DNA of 64,000 nucleotides from the NCBI GenBank assembly GCA_004154925.1, contig QJNS01000743.1, positions 124,378 to 188,377 on the forward strand, in the 5' to 3' direction. The number at the start of each line of letters is the position of its first letter. Within the stretch, counting starts at the first letter, position 1. Positions 50,360 to 63,544 of this stretch are shown here, piece by piece. The translations under genes were made by a program, and so were the position numbers. The DNA comes from Monosporascus cannonballus. Its lineage: Eukaryota > Ascomycota > Sordariomycetes > Xylariales. The notes beneath the pieces were generated by a model. It was not told the DNA's origin and made no database searches. It worked only from the letters and a program-made list of their open reading frames with translations.

Positions 50360-53000
50360 CAATTTCCTTTTTTTCCAAAATCTTACCTTCAAGATTTTTT
50401 TTTCTTTTTTTTCGTTTTGTAAGTATCCCTTTTTTTTGCTTTTAATTATATTGTTTCACATTTCCAAAATTCGTCGCGTTTCCCGTTTTTCTACCGTTCG
50501 TTAAATTGACCTCGTAAAAGTCTTTAACAAATTTGGTTACAAAATTATATTTTGCTTTTATTATTTTTCGAAAAATATAAGATATAAAATAATAAAAAAC
50601 GTTTTGAGGTATAAGAAATATATTAATCTAAATCGGTTTTATGATAATACCGGCGTACCTATTTTTTTCTTATAAAATATTTATTATAAATATTAATATT
50701 TAAAACGCGAAAAATTGCTTGCCGAAAAGCGATTATTAAAGCTTTAACGGCTTTATTTCGAAATTTAACGCAAATATCAAAAAAAGATAAATAAAGCTTT
50801 TTTCGTTTTATTCGTTTACGTAAACAAAAGGCGTTAGTTCGTTCGAAAAGTATTACTATAATATAACATAAGTTTTAATCGTTAAATAAATTAAAGAAAT
50901 AAAAACGTTAGAAACAAAAATAATTAAAGGCTGCCGTTACGGTTATTATATTAACGCATATTGCAGCCGATTAACCTAACATCCCGGTTACTAATTAGTC
51001 GGCCGTTAATTAAAACGCGCCCGTTATTATTAGTAAAAATTCTTTAATAAGTGCTGGACGTCAATAAAGTTCTTAATAAATTCTTAAATATTCTTCGGAA
51101 TTTAGGTATTTTTTCTATTTGATCAGATATTAAGTAAATCCGTTTTATTTTCGTATACCTATTGATCTTTTACTTTTATATCGTCTTATATCGTATATAC
51201 TTTAATTATATTTGTTGTTAACTTAAATAAGGAAATATAAAAAATTAAATAAAATTTAATATTTGGTGGAAGTTTGAATAAATAATTATTTTCTGAGATT
51301 TTTTTTGGCAATTTTATATAAACCAATATATTTAAAATCGAACTTTTTGCTAAATCACTTTATTTAAATATTTTTGATAAGAAAAAAAAACCCTTTTCCC
51401 TTTTTCCAAAATTTATCTTTTTAACTTTTTTTGGTTATAATACTTATTTATTTGGTTCCGTACAAATTTTAATTTTATTTTTAATTCTTAATGTTATTAT
51501 TATAGTTATTTTAACGTAAAAACTATTTTAATATTAATTTAACCGTTATTACATATTTTTTATAAACTTTTGAAATAAAACCAAACTTTATATTTGCAAA
51601 TATTATCTTAATATTTTTATAATAATTAATATTATAAGCCATTTATGCGATTAATAATTGTTAACTCAATTCTTTGGCTTATAATTAATATAATATTATA
51701 AATAAATTTTTAAAATTTAACTTATTCGTTTTATTTATTTATCCGTCTAAGGTTTAAATACGCTAAATAACTTATAATTTAGGTTAATCTATATTATTAA
51801 ATTGTATTAAAACTTTGATATAAATATTAATCCTTTATCTGATATAATTTCTATAAATAATCTATATATATTAAAAATATATCTGAAAAACTTTATATTT
51901 AATTTATTCGGCGTTTATATTCTTATAATAAAATAAAAAATAAGAAAGGTTCGTAAATAGATTAACAATTACGAAAATGCTGTCGTAATATATTCTTATA
52001 ATTGGATTTTCTGATATAAAAAGCTTAATAATAAAGTGAAATATAACTAAATACTATAATTATTTTGCGACTAGTAATAACTATAACTTTTCGTATAGTT
52101 TATGTCGTCGAGCCTTTATTTTGGCGCAAATATTGTATTACCGTATAATTTTCTATATTATTAATTTTATTTTAAAAAAGAAATATGTACGTTAAAATTA
52201 TTTTAAGGTTTTATGGATTCCTGGATATCCGTATAATTAATATTCGTATATTTTTCATATTAAATATTTTTGGTATTTTTCTGGTATTTATATTTTATCC
52301 TTTTTTTAGTTTTTTATGAGATTATTATTATATTATTGGATTTTCTAATATATGTTATTAGGTACTGCCCAAATTGTCGTAATTTTTCGTAAGCGTAAAT
52401 ATCCTTTTATGGCAATATCGAAAATCGCATAACTAATTTTGACTAATTTCTTTTCGAAGTTTGGTTGCCTGCTTAAGGTATTTACTTTGCCCTTTTTTAA
52501 TTTTTTTCTTATAAATAATAACGAAATCGAAGTTGGCTAATTCTTTTACGTATCGAAATTATCGTTTTATAAATTCTCTGGTCGTAATAAATTAAGTAAA
52601 ATTTTAATAATTCGTATAAACCTTAATTTAGTACAAATTTCTCTTTATAAAATATTTAAATTCTCGAAATGCTATAATAATAGCCATAAACTTGTTATTT
52701 TGAATACCGTAATTAAATTTGGCTTTTTTTAATTTGTACGAAAAAAATATAATAAGGTATAATTTACCTTAATTATTTCGTTATCCGATCATAACGTTTA
52801 ATACATAATTCGAAATATCAGTTTTTAGTTTAACGAAACGATTTAAATTATACATAATTAATATTGGTTCGTTAATAATTATATTCTTAATAACTTAAAA
52901 TACTTTTTCCGTATTTGGCATTTATTTGAACCTTTTTTTTCGTAAAATTCGTTAAGAGTATAATTATCTTATTAAAGTTTCGAATAAATTTCCTGTAATT
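50360..53000 (-). pseudogene. RNase H, integrase, chromodomain and tail of element D
   Basis: Minus strand: RNase H about 52900-52480, integrase about 52150-51200, chromodomain about 51190-51050 (translation gives YLISDQIEKIPKFRRIF, from YLVKWKxYPxxxxTWEP). The tail 51050-50380 has GC-richer patches (about 50930-51060). Stops throughout. Confidence 0.7.
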
Positions 53001-53099
53001 ATTGGCGAATCCAAAAAATACCTGTATTTCCTTAACCGTTATTGGCGTTTGCCATTTTATAATTACAGCGATTTTCTTGGAGTTTATCCTAATATGTTC

Positions 53100-53680
53100 T
53101 AAGGTAATAATATGTCCTAGATATTTTACTTCCTATATATAAAATTAACTTTTTTTACGTTAACAAATAACCTTACGTTTTATAAAGTATAAAGAACTTT
53201 ATAAACGTATCTTACGTATACTTTTTTTATTTTCGAAAAATTAAAAATATCGTTAAGATAATAAACGATGAAAATATTAAGGTATTTTCGTAATATATAG
53301 TTTATTATCTGTTAAAAAGTTATTAATACGTTCGTAAATCCTATTAATATAACTAAATATTTAAATAATCCGTATTTTATCTTAAAAGTGATTTTTTATT
53401 CCTATTTTTTCTTAATTCCAATAAGGTTATATTTATTTTTAAAAATCAAATACTATAAATCATTTAATTCCGTAAAATCAGTTTTTTATTTCCGTAATCA
53501 AGGATAATAATATTTAATTTTTAATAATAATATCGTTTAATTATTAATAATTAACCATAAATTGTAACTTTCTTTTTTTTAAGTACAAAAAATATAAGAT
53601 ATCCTGCTAGTAATTTCGAAGGTCGAATTTATCCTTTTTATAGCCGATTTTCCAGATATTTTCTGAAAATACGTAATTCG
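53100..53680 (-). pseudogene. Reverse transcriptase relic of element D
   Basis: Minus-strand translation around 53249-53260 reads FIVYYLNDIFNFS: the YLDD box has become YLND by a G-to-A change. Neighbouring RT motifs correspond to those of B' at 15830-16200. Confidence 0.72.
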
Positions 53681-54189
53681 TTTCTATTAAAATTGTAAAT
53701 GGAATAAAACTTTATCAAAAATCCTTTCTTAAAAATTATTTTATAATCCTATTCGTTATGTTTTAATAACTTTATATCGAATTCTTTTCTAAAAAGTTAT
53801 TTATATTTATAATACTATAATAACATATTAATCAGATTTTTTAATTTCTAGGACTGCTATTTTTATTATTTTAAATCATTATTTAGTTACTTTAATTTCG
53901 CTTTAATAATAATAACGATACGTCGTATTTTTCTTTGATGCCCGTTTTCTTTTTTATGTTTTATCCTTTAAAGTAATAAGGTTTCTGTCGTTTCCTTATA
54001 TTTGCATTTGTCGCTATTATCGATTGAATATCAAGGTTTCAATTTTTTCTTTTATTTATTAATAAAATATAAAACAAACCTTACCTGGCTAATTCCGCTA
54101 TTAATCAAAATTCCGTATTAACGTATCCATAATAATCCTAAGATTATATCGTAATTTTCAAATAAAACGATATCGAAATTAACTATCTA

Positions 54190-56341
54190 GTATCGTCCTT
54201 AAATAAAATTTTCAAAATAATTAATTTCGCATAAGATTTTTCCGTTATCGTAAACGAATTCCTAATTTTCGGTATTCGTCATTATATAAAAATTTACCCT
54301 ATATCTTTATAATAATTTAAGCTTATTAACTATATCCGGTACAACATAATTTCCGCCTAAAGTTCCGTAATTTATTATTGCGGTATACCAGTATGTTCCG
54401 ATTCGTATATCCAAAATAATAAGGTTATTAACTTTTCCTATCGTCGCGTTTAAAAGTTTTTTAAAAATTCCTTTTAATTTCTTTAAGTTTTATTATTTTG
54501 CAGATTTTTTATAAATAACCTTTTTCTTTTAATTCCCATTCGAATTTATTAACCCTTATTTATATTTCTTTATTTAATACGTTAAGTTATTATATTTGTC
54601 GTTATTACCGGCGTATTATTCCTTTAAACCATATTAATTATTTTTAAATTTTTTATAATTTCTTTTTCTATCGAATAAATTATTCTTTTATGTTTACAAT
54701 TATATCCTATTATACGTTATCTTAATTATCGTTTCATAAATCTCTTATAAATTAATATATTTTTCCTTAATAAGTTTTTAAAGAAATCTATAATAAATAC
54801 TAAGTAAAAATAAAAATTTATAATAACCTTTTAATAGTGCTTTTTAACCGTACGCTAAATTAACTTTTTTTCCGTTTAATAATTATATTATTTATAATAA
54901 TAAAAAAGGTTTTTTTACGGGTATTATTTTTTTTCGGGCCAACTTTTTGTTTCGGCCAGCTATTAAATATTTTTAAGGCTATAATTCGAAAATATTAATA
55001 CCATTATTTATCGTTTTTATTATTTCCGGTACGGTTTAGAAAATTAAATTTCTTATAATATATACGGGTAATTCGTTCGTAAATATATTGTTTCCATTTT
55101 TCGTAATCGGGATATTTTTGTCGTTAGCAATATATGGCGTATATTCTGCTATATCGATTAAATATTCCGGAATAAATTTTTTTTATCCAGTTCTGGTATT
55201 TGCGTCATTATCCTTATAACGCTTCTTATTATATTTATAATACTTATTAAGCTAGCTTTTTAGTTTTTCGTATTTTTCATCAAATCTCTTATTATAATAA
55301 TTTCTATTAAACTTTTTATCGCGGATTTAATATATATTTAGCTTAAATTATATTAATAATTTTATCGTTATTTCTTTAATTATTCTTAGATTATCCTTCC
55401 GATATAAGGATTTAATTATCTTATTGTAACTTTTTAAGTTTTTTGTATTTATAGGCCTTATGCCCTATTTTGGCATAATTAAAACACTTAATCTGGCTTT
55501 AATCTTATTTATAAGTAATACCGAGTTCCATAGGTTCTGGCGCCGTTCTGTAAAAAGTAAAGGGTATATCTTGTTTTTTCTCTTAATTAAACTTATATCC
55601 CAAACGTAAAGCATATTATCCTTTTTTTTATCGTTTTTTAAACTGCCAATTATTAATCTTAATTATTTTTATAATATACCGATTTAAATTAATTAATCGT
55701 TCGATCCGAATAATTTTATTTTTTATATTATTCTTTAGCCCTTTATAAAACATATTAATAAAATTGTCGGTTTCGTTATTTCCTTATCTTATCTTAACCG
55801 CAAAATTTTTGAAAATTACGGCGTACTTAAATATAAATCCTTTTTATCGAAATTGTAAGAATTATTAAATTATTAATTATTTGTTATGCGGATTGCCGAA
55901 ATTATCGCGTACTTTATTTTCGAAATTAATATAAAATAAAAAAATCTCGTTAATAAAATCCTTCTTATCCGGCTTTTTTATTTCCAGAAAATTTCTTATA
56001 ATAAGTTTAAACCAATTAGCCGCATTTTCCGTTAGGCATATTCCTATTATTAGAATTTGATCTGCTGAATTATTAAGATCTAGGAAACAAAAATAAATTC
56101 GTACCTAAATTAAAAAGGTTTAAGGGTTACTTTTTTTATTATAAGGCTTTAATTTCTTAAGTTTTATGCGGGTGAAAAAAGGTTAGGCAAATAGCGTAAC
56201 CTTAATTTGTCAGATTTTTTTTAGTTCCCGAATTCGAGTTTAAAGCTACTAAATAAGAGTTTTTTAAACGCTAATCGATATTTTAACAATATTAAATATT
56301 ATTTAGAATTTAACGGTATTATTGAACAAAAACTTATAACA
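54190..56341 (-). pseudogene. gag and protease of element D
   Basis: The protease relic at about 54420-54190 (minus) reads IRIGTYWYTAIINYGTLGGNYV, again N-Y-G for D-C-G. The Gag zinc knuckle at about 55485-55435 reads C-F-N-Y-A-K-I-G-H-K-A-Y, with the second and last Cys turned into Tyr. Gag and leader extend to the 5' LTR at 56342. Confidence 0.7.
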
Positions 56342-56716
56342 TATAATGGCTATATAATTTAACTAATTATTAAACATTAAGTTAACGGGTTTATATTAAT
56401 AGGAATATCGTAAAAATCTAAATAATAAATATAATAACGTATTACGTTTCGTAATATTAAAGGTGCCTTAGGTAATAATATTATATTGCAAATTAAAGTT
56501 ATTTAAATTATGGAATTAATAAGCGTATATATCCTTTTCCTTTTTAGCTTAATTATTCGTAATTATGCCATTAATAGTGATCACGATTATTTGGGATCAT
56601 TTTTGATCATTAATGATCACTGGCTTGGCAGTGATTACCGTCACGTAACCCGGGAGGTGGCCCGTGTGCTCCCTGCCTGACCGTTTCTTGAGACCGGAGC
56701 CTGTCGAGTCGTAACA
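56342..56716 (-). repeat. 5' LTR of element D
   Basis: 375 bp. The right 150 bp (U3) are nearly RIP-free: cacgtaacccgggaggtggcccgtg and gagaccggagcctgtcgagtcg. The left half is AT-converted. Confidence 0.9.
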
Positions 56717-56721
56717 ATATA

Positions 56722-59700
56722 GAAAGTAAGATGAAATTAAATTTTTAGTAAACAATTTAACTTGGAGGTATTTTTAGAAATTTTTATAATAATTGTATAT
56801 AGATCGATATATTTATAATGTAGTTTTTTATCAATTTTCTATAAAAATGGCTTTTGTTAATCATTTTACATTATAATAATTAATTCATTAGTTATATACG
56901 TATTAAAACTTTATTTTAATTGTTTTAATATAACTAATTAAGTTATTTTAATGTAGATATGATTATGTTCTTAACAAATTTATTAAATATCTTTTTATAA
57001 ATATAAATTTAATAAAAGAAGTTTTTTAATAGTTTTATAATAATAAATATTATAAATTATCTATGTAATAGCTAATGTTTTAATTTAAGTATTTTGCTCG
57101 TATTTCCTACGCTATAATTAAAGAAACTTAAATGTATCGTTTAGTTATTCCGTTAATGTAATTGTTTAAATTTTAAATATATTAAATAACTTGTGGTTTA
57201 TGTTAATTTATATTATAAAATTTTGTAAAATATCATAATTAATATAAATTGTTTTTGGCAAATAATTTTATATAATAAATCGTATACGCTAAATACCGTT
57301 TCGAAAATATTTTATTTATTTCTTTGTCTTGTTTTTTAATTAAGTAAAAAATAAGAAAATTTCGTAAGTTTATTAACAAATGCAAAATAGTATCGTAATA
57401 TGTTTTACTACTAGATTTTCGAATAAACGCTGTTTAATAATAAAATCTATAATAATCGAATTTTATAGTTTTTTTAAAATAAATAATGGTTGTAGTACGT
57501 CGTAAAATCTATATGGTTATATTTTAATTTTGCGACAAATATTATATTACTATCGTATTTTTTAAATTGTTAAATTTATATTAAAAAAATTACGTTAAAG
57601 TTATTTTATAGCTCTGTAAATTTCTGCATAGTTATATAATTAATTTATATATAAAGAGAGAGAGAGTATTAAGTCTATTTAGTATTTTCTAAAATCTATA
57701 ACGTATTTAAATTTTTATTTTTCGGTAAATTAACGTAATATTTTTAATGTGGTTAAACGTATATCGTATAATACAATCTGTATAGTTATAATTTGTTATA
57801 GGTACAAAGGTTTTTTTGAAATAATATCGACAATTATATATTTAACTATAATTAAATATTTTTTAAATATATTTATTTATTTAATATATCGATTTTGCCG
57901 TTTTTAAGCTTTTTTTATAAATAAAAACGAAGTCGAAACTTTTTATTTTTAACGTGTCATAATCATTGTTTTATAACTTTTTTTAGTTGTAATAAAACTT
58001 GAAAAAACTTGATAATCTATAAACAATTTGTTTTAATATAATTTTCTTTTAGAAAAATGCCTAAATATAGAGAAAGACATAATAATACACGTAAAACTTT
58101 TATCGTAAATGGGATAATTAATTTTGATTTCTATTAACTTAAATAAAAAATTCCTATAAGATATACTTTACTCTAATTATTTTGTTATTTGATTACTGCC
58201 CTTAAGGTATAACTCGAAATATTAGTTTTTAATTTAACGAAACGTATTAAATGGTATAGAAATATTGTTAATTCTTTAATAATTATATTCTTAATTTTTA
58301 AAATGTTTTTATTGTTTGCTTTATTTGTTTAATTGCTTAATTTTTTGTAAAATTTATTAAAAAATATCTCAATTTACTTAAAATTCCGAATACATTTCTT
58401 ACAATAAATAGCAAATTTTAAAAAAGTTTATATATTTTTAATCCTAATCAAAGTTTATTAATTTATAATTATCTCAATTTTCTTAAAGTTTGTTTTATGT
58501 AATTTTAAAGTAATAATATGTTTTATGTATTTTATTTTAATTAATAAAATTAAACGTTTTGCAGTAATTAATAATTTAACGATTTATAAACTTTGAAAGA
58601 GTTTATCAACGTATTTGATATATGACTGTTTCGTTTTTAAAAAATATATTTATTGTTAAAGTAACATATAACAAAAACCTCTCAATATTACCGTACTATA
58701 TAATTTACTATTTATAAAAAATATTAATACATTCGCAATATTGTTAACAGAATTAAATGCTTAAATAATTCCTATTTTCTTAAATTTACTAAAGGTTTAT
58801 CCGGTTTCAAAATCGAATATTTTAAAATATTAAGTTATATATAATCGAATTTTGATTTTAATAATTAAAATTAATATTATTTGATTTTCAACCGTAATAT
58901 TGTTTAATTATCGGTAATTGATTATAAATCGTAATTTTTTTATTTTTCAGCATAAAGAATATATAATATTTTCTAATTTATTTCGAAACTCGAAATTAAT
59001 TCTTATAGTGATTAATTTTCTAAAAAATTTTAAAACTATATAAGTCGTTTTCGTTAGGGATATTATTAATATAAAATTTCGTAAATAAGCCTCTTTAAAA
59101 ATTATTTGATATTTCTATTTATTATATTTCAGTAATTTAGTGTAAAGGTTTTTAAAAATACAAATCCGCTTATATTTATGGCACTATAGTAATATATTAA
59201 TTACATTCTTAAACTTCTTATATTAGTGTTATAAATTGTTATTTAATAACTTAAATTTGAGTTCACGAATAACAACAATAATACGTCGTATTTTAATACT
59301 TTTTATAAACAGTTTACTTTTAAGTAATAAGATATTCTTTATATTCTTTATACTTATATTCGTTATTCTTTGTAATTAAATAATAAAATTCCGTTTTCTA
59401 TAAATGCTGCTTGTTAAAAATATGAAGCGAACTTTATTTAACTAGTTTTTTAGTCGATTAAGGCCTTATATTAAAATATTCATACAGTTTTTAATATTAT
59501 ATCATAGTGTTTAAATAAAACAATATAGAAATCCAATATTTAATACCGTGTTTTACAAAATCCTAGGGTAATTAATTTCAAGCTTCGTTTTTCCTTTATT
59601 ATAAGCCAAATTCTAATTTTCGATACTTATAACGGTATAAACTTTTAATATATATTTTTACAATGCTATCAATTTATCAACAACGTTTAATATAATATAC

Positions 59701-61445
59701 TATTCACTTCAAGCTTTGTAATCTATTAATACAATATATTAATATGTTTCGTAACGTATATTATAGATAATAAAGTTATTAACGGTTTTGGTTATTTAGT
59801 TTAAAAACTGTTTAAAAGTTTTTTTAGCTTTTTAATATTTAGTATTTTGTAACATATTTATAAATAACCTTTTTAATTTTTAATTTTTTTTGTTAATTTT
59901 ACACAGCTATTCGTTTATCGATTTGGTTTTGGAAAGCAATAATTCGAAAATATTAATATTATCGCTTGTTTATTTATTTGTTTCGATTTAATTAAAAAAA
60001 ATAAAGTTTTCTCTCTCTATATATATAATACGTAAGTAAATTGATTTCTATTATTCTTTATATACCAGGTATATTTATCGACTGCAATTAATAATATACG
60101 TTCGGTTATATCGATTTAGAGTTCTAGAACAAACAGCTTCTATTTATTTTTTGATATGTTTTTAACTATTTCTTTAAGACGTTTTATTATTTTCTAAACG
60201 CCTTTTGGGCTAGCTTTTTAACTTTTTACATTCTATATAAAATCCTTTGCGAAGATAGTCTATTTTTATACGGGGCCTAAATTACGTTAATAATTTCATT
60301 TTTATTAATATTAAATTACTTTTAAAATACCGAGGTTCAATTATTTTATTCGGGGTTTTTGAGCTTTAGATGTTTGCAAATTTTGTGTCCTATTCTGTCG
60401 CAATTAAAGTATTTAATCTGGCTTTAGTCTTACTTTTAAGTAATGCCAAGTTTTATAAGTTCTAGTACTGTTTTATAGAAAATTTTATAACTATAGTTAT
60501 GTTTAGATAAATTGGTATTAGTTTTATATAGTAACTTATTATCTTATTTAATTTTAGTGTTTCCATTTTTTAACCGTATTATCGGTGGTTAATTTTAACT
60601 ATTATCGTTATGTAATTAATTAAGAGTTTGGATTAATCTATTTTAATAAATCTTTTCTAGACTTTTTTAAAACCATTGAAAAATTTGACCATATATCTTC
60701 TAAACATTTAATTTAACCTCGGAACAAGATAAATTAAAATGTTACTATAATTAAATATAAATTCCTTTTATAATAATTTGTTAAATTATATTTCGGCCTT
60801 TATTTTCTTATTTATTAATTTTAAACTCTTTTTAAAGCTTATTTGAATATCTTATAATTATTATAAATTGTTATTGCTTTTAAGCTCGTTATTTAAAAGT
60901 AAGATAACATATTTCTTTAAAGCAAATTCGAACTTGAATAACCGCGTTTTCAGTAAGCTTTTTTATTACGATTTTTATTTATAAACTAAGAATTATTAAT
61001 CGAATGAGAAAATATATAGAGTATAATCGATATTAAATTAAAAAACGTTATAACTAAATTAAAGTTTTTTCGAAAAGTTTAAAATTAAGGGGTTTTAATA
61101 CCTTCTTTAATTTCTTATTAAATACTAATTAAATAAGCTGAACTATTCGTATTAATTTTTTGGCGTAAGGGTTTTAGTTTTTTCTTTATCTAGATGTCTA
61201 GGAGCCTTGTTACGTTGTTTAAAAACGGTTTTTTTTTTCGTTTTCGAGTTGAGTAACTTGTCTAATTAATTAATCCAGGCGTTAAAATATCTTTTTCTAG
61301 ATAACAACGGGTTATTTTTTTTTTAACTTCAAGGTTTCTTTAAAGATTTCGTAAGTCGGTTTGATTTTGGTTTGCTTGCTAATAGATACGATAATAAGAA
61401 TATTGTTCAAAGTTTAATAATATTATTAAATTAAAAGTTATAATA
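56722..61445 (-). pseudogene. gag-pol relic of element E
   Basis: Minus strand: integrase from about 56722, RT near 58500-59050 with the box at 58652-58663 reading YFNN (both Asp lost), protease near 59700, zinc knuckle about 60410-60367 reading Y-F-N-C-D-R-I-G-H-K-I-C (only the first Cys lost). A short (GA)n run is at 57654-57667. No open frame of use. Confidence 0.65.
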
Positions 61446-61974
61446 TATAACAACTAGATATATAATTAATTATTCTACCTAAGTTATACAAGTTTAAATT
61501 AATAAAAGTGTCGTAAGAATTCAAGTAATAAAATAACTTAATTATGTTTTAAAATACTAAAAATATATAAAAACGAAATTATATTATAAGTTAATATTAT
61601 TTAATTTTATAATTAATAAACATAAAAACTTTATTTTTAATTTAGGTGGTTTTTACTAATTTTATAGTATGTTGTTTGTTAAGCCTTTTTAAACTTTTTA
61701 AGGGTTTTAAAGATTTTATAGGTTTAAACCTTTTGTGATAATATGCACAGCTAGTCCTTATAAGGTGGATTAGGGTGTCTAAACCCAATTGAGGTTTGGA
61801 ATTGCTGATCTTTTGGTATTGTGACTAGCGTTGCACTCTCGTTATCTCACATCTTTTTGCTTAATAGATTAATCTAACTTTTTTAAGCTAATTACGTAAC
61901 TCTGTGCCCAATTCGGTTTATGTATAAAAGGGTCCGCCTGTCTTTATAACAGTTAAACTCGTTAGGTTATAATA
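61446..61974 (-). repeat. 5' LTR of element E
   Basis: 529 bp, the longest LTR here. The left 290 bp are RIP-mutated (tataacaact end). The right part (61733-61974) is clean and includes the 32-base block shared with 5086-5117. Minus-strand start is TATTATAACCTAACGAG. Confidence 0.7.
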
Positions 61975-62056
61975 CCGAATAATTAAGTTTTGCGTTTTAT
62001 AATATTTTAAAGTAGTAAGTTTTTAGATATTATTTTTCAATTGTTTAAATTATTTT
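61975..62056 (+). other. Short piece of degraded host element N
   Basis: 82 bp between the LTR of E and solo LTR at 62057. It probably belongs to the same plus-strand Gypsy integrase/chromodomain region that continues at 62414. No feature of its own. Confidence 0.4.
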
Positions 62057-62408
62057 TGTGACGGCTAGGCGGTTTAACCAACTATTAAACCTTAGTCGTA
62101 CGGGTTTATGTTGGCAAAAGTATCGTAGAAATCTAAATAATAAATATAATAACGTATTATATTTCATAATGCCAAAAGTACCTTGGGTAATAATATGTTA
62201 TTATAAGCTGAAATTATCTAAATTATAGAATTAATAAGCATATATATTTTATTCCTATTAGCTGGATTATCACCCGTAAATTGGTAATCCGGCTTACTGG
62301 CTTATTACCAATAAGTTGGTGATCCATTACGTAACCTGCCCTATCGCGTACTTGTGGTTAGATTATAACAGACCGTTTTTGGAGGCCGTGGCTCGTTGGG
62401 TCATGACA
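62057..62408 (-). mobile_element. Solo LTR, B-type, 352 bp
   Basis: Minus orientation, tgtgacggctagg ... gggtcatgaca, flanked by a perfect 5-bp duplication atttt (62052-62056 and 62409-62413). It has two 35-bp U3 units, like the 3' LTR of B, and the start TGTCATGACCCAACGAGCCACGG on the minus strand. Ends are nearly RIP-free, the centre moderately mutated. Confidence 0.92.
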
Positions 62409-62413
62409 ATTTT

Positions 62414-63172
62414 AAAATAACGTTTAAAACGGCTTACTTATTAACTAATTAAGTAAAAAAATATTTAAGTTTTAAACGTTTTTAAAAATATGTAAAATGT
62501 TCTATAAACATTTCAAGTTAACTAAAAGAGTTTTATTAATATTATAAAATTATTTTACAATATTTTCAAATTAATAATTAATTAATCGATTAATTTAACG
62601 GCCGATGTTGATATACCTATTGTTATATTTTCCAGTTTTTCTAATCCCGTTTTTGCTTTCAAATTTATTAAAAAATAAAAATTGCAAATAATTATATTAA
62701 TAGTTTTAATTTCTGACAACCTTAATTACTTCTAAAGCTGTTAAAAATCATGTATAACTTTATTTAATTTTTATTATAATTATAAATGTAGCGTTAAACT
62801 AAACGGTTTTTACCTTTATTAATTTTAATCTCGAAATATATTTTAAAATATTAATTAAAATGCTTAACATATTATATTTTAGAATTTTAGAAATATAATT
62901 TTTATCATCCGTTATATTTTATAACACAACGTATTTCGCTTTATATTTAAATAAACAAAATAAAATATAATTTAAAAATTCGAACTTAAATTTTTAAAAA
63001 GCTAAAAGTCGACATCTTGTAACTTGAAAAAGCGGTTATTAAATTTAAGATTTAGTATTAATATCGTATATTTAAAAAATTTTTAAAAAATGAATTAATA
63101 AAGTTGTTTATTAAATTAAATTACGAGATTTAATAATCTTTTCGCAATTATAAGTATAATAAGATAAAATTA
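62414..63172 (+). pseudogene. Chromodomain and tail of element 'N'
   Basis: A chromodomain relic at about 62430-62520 (acttattaactaattaagtaaaaaaat gives YLLTN-VKKY, from YLVKWKKYP), then about 650 bp of degraded tail up to the LTR. Plus strand. Confidence 0.55.
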
Positions 63173-63544
63173 TATTATAACCTCGTAATTAAAACTTTAA
63201 AAAAACAATCGAAATAAAATCTCGAGAATTTACAACCTTTAACAAAATTACGTAATATAAATCCGAATAAATTCTCGAATTTTGAAAAATCTAAGACATA
63301 ATCTATTTAAATTTTCAAATATAAAAACAAATCTTAAATTTCAAAAATTTCAGCTTTAAACATATATATTTATACTTTTAAAAATTAAATAATATCGGTT
63401 TATATGACTAATTTACTACTTGGATTGTTTTTTTATTATCAATTATATTTAATTATGTAAATAAGTAAACTTTTTAAATATTTTTGTTAAAATATAGTTG
63501 TACGACTAATGTTTAATAATTGGTTAAACTCTTCAGCCGACATA
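63173..63544 (+). repeat. 3' LTR of element 'N'
   Basis: About 372 bp, starting tattataacctcg and ending in gttgtacgactaatgtttaataattggttaaactcttcagccgacata. It marks the right edge of the AT-rich block. Confidence 0.65.

Larger units (their letters stand above)
49985..56716 (-). mobile_element. Complete chromodomain Gypsy element 'D'
   Basis: LTRs 49985-50359 and 56342-56716, both 375 bp, flanked by a perfect duplication atata (49980-49984 and 56717-56721). 6732 bp in minus orientation. A polypurine tract (ggaaaaaaaggaaattg on the minus strand) lies just inside the left LTR. All domains are recognisable and all are broken. Confidence 0.92.
49050..61974 (-). mobile_element. Chromodomain Gypsy element 'E', split by element D
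   Basis: The 5' LTR lies at the right (61446-61974, 529 bp). The left LTR is truncated by M: only its first ~40 bp remain (49050-49091, tagattataata end matching ttaggttataata at 61974). On the minus strand the order is gag, protease, RT, RNase H, integrase, [D], chromodomain (about 49830-49900). A purine-rich AAGAAAAAGAAAATCG next to the left LTR fits a polypurine tract. Heavily RIP-mutated. Confidence 0.75.
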
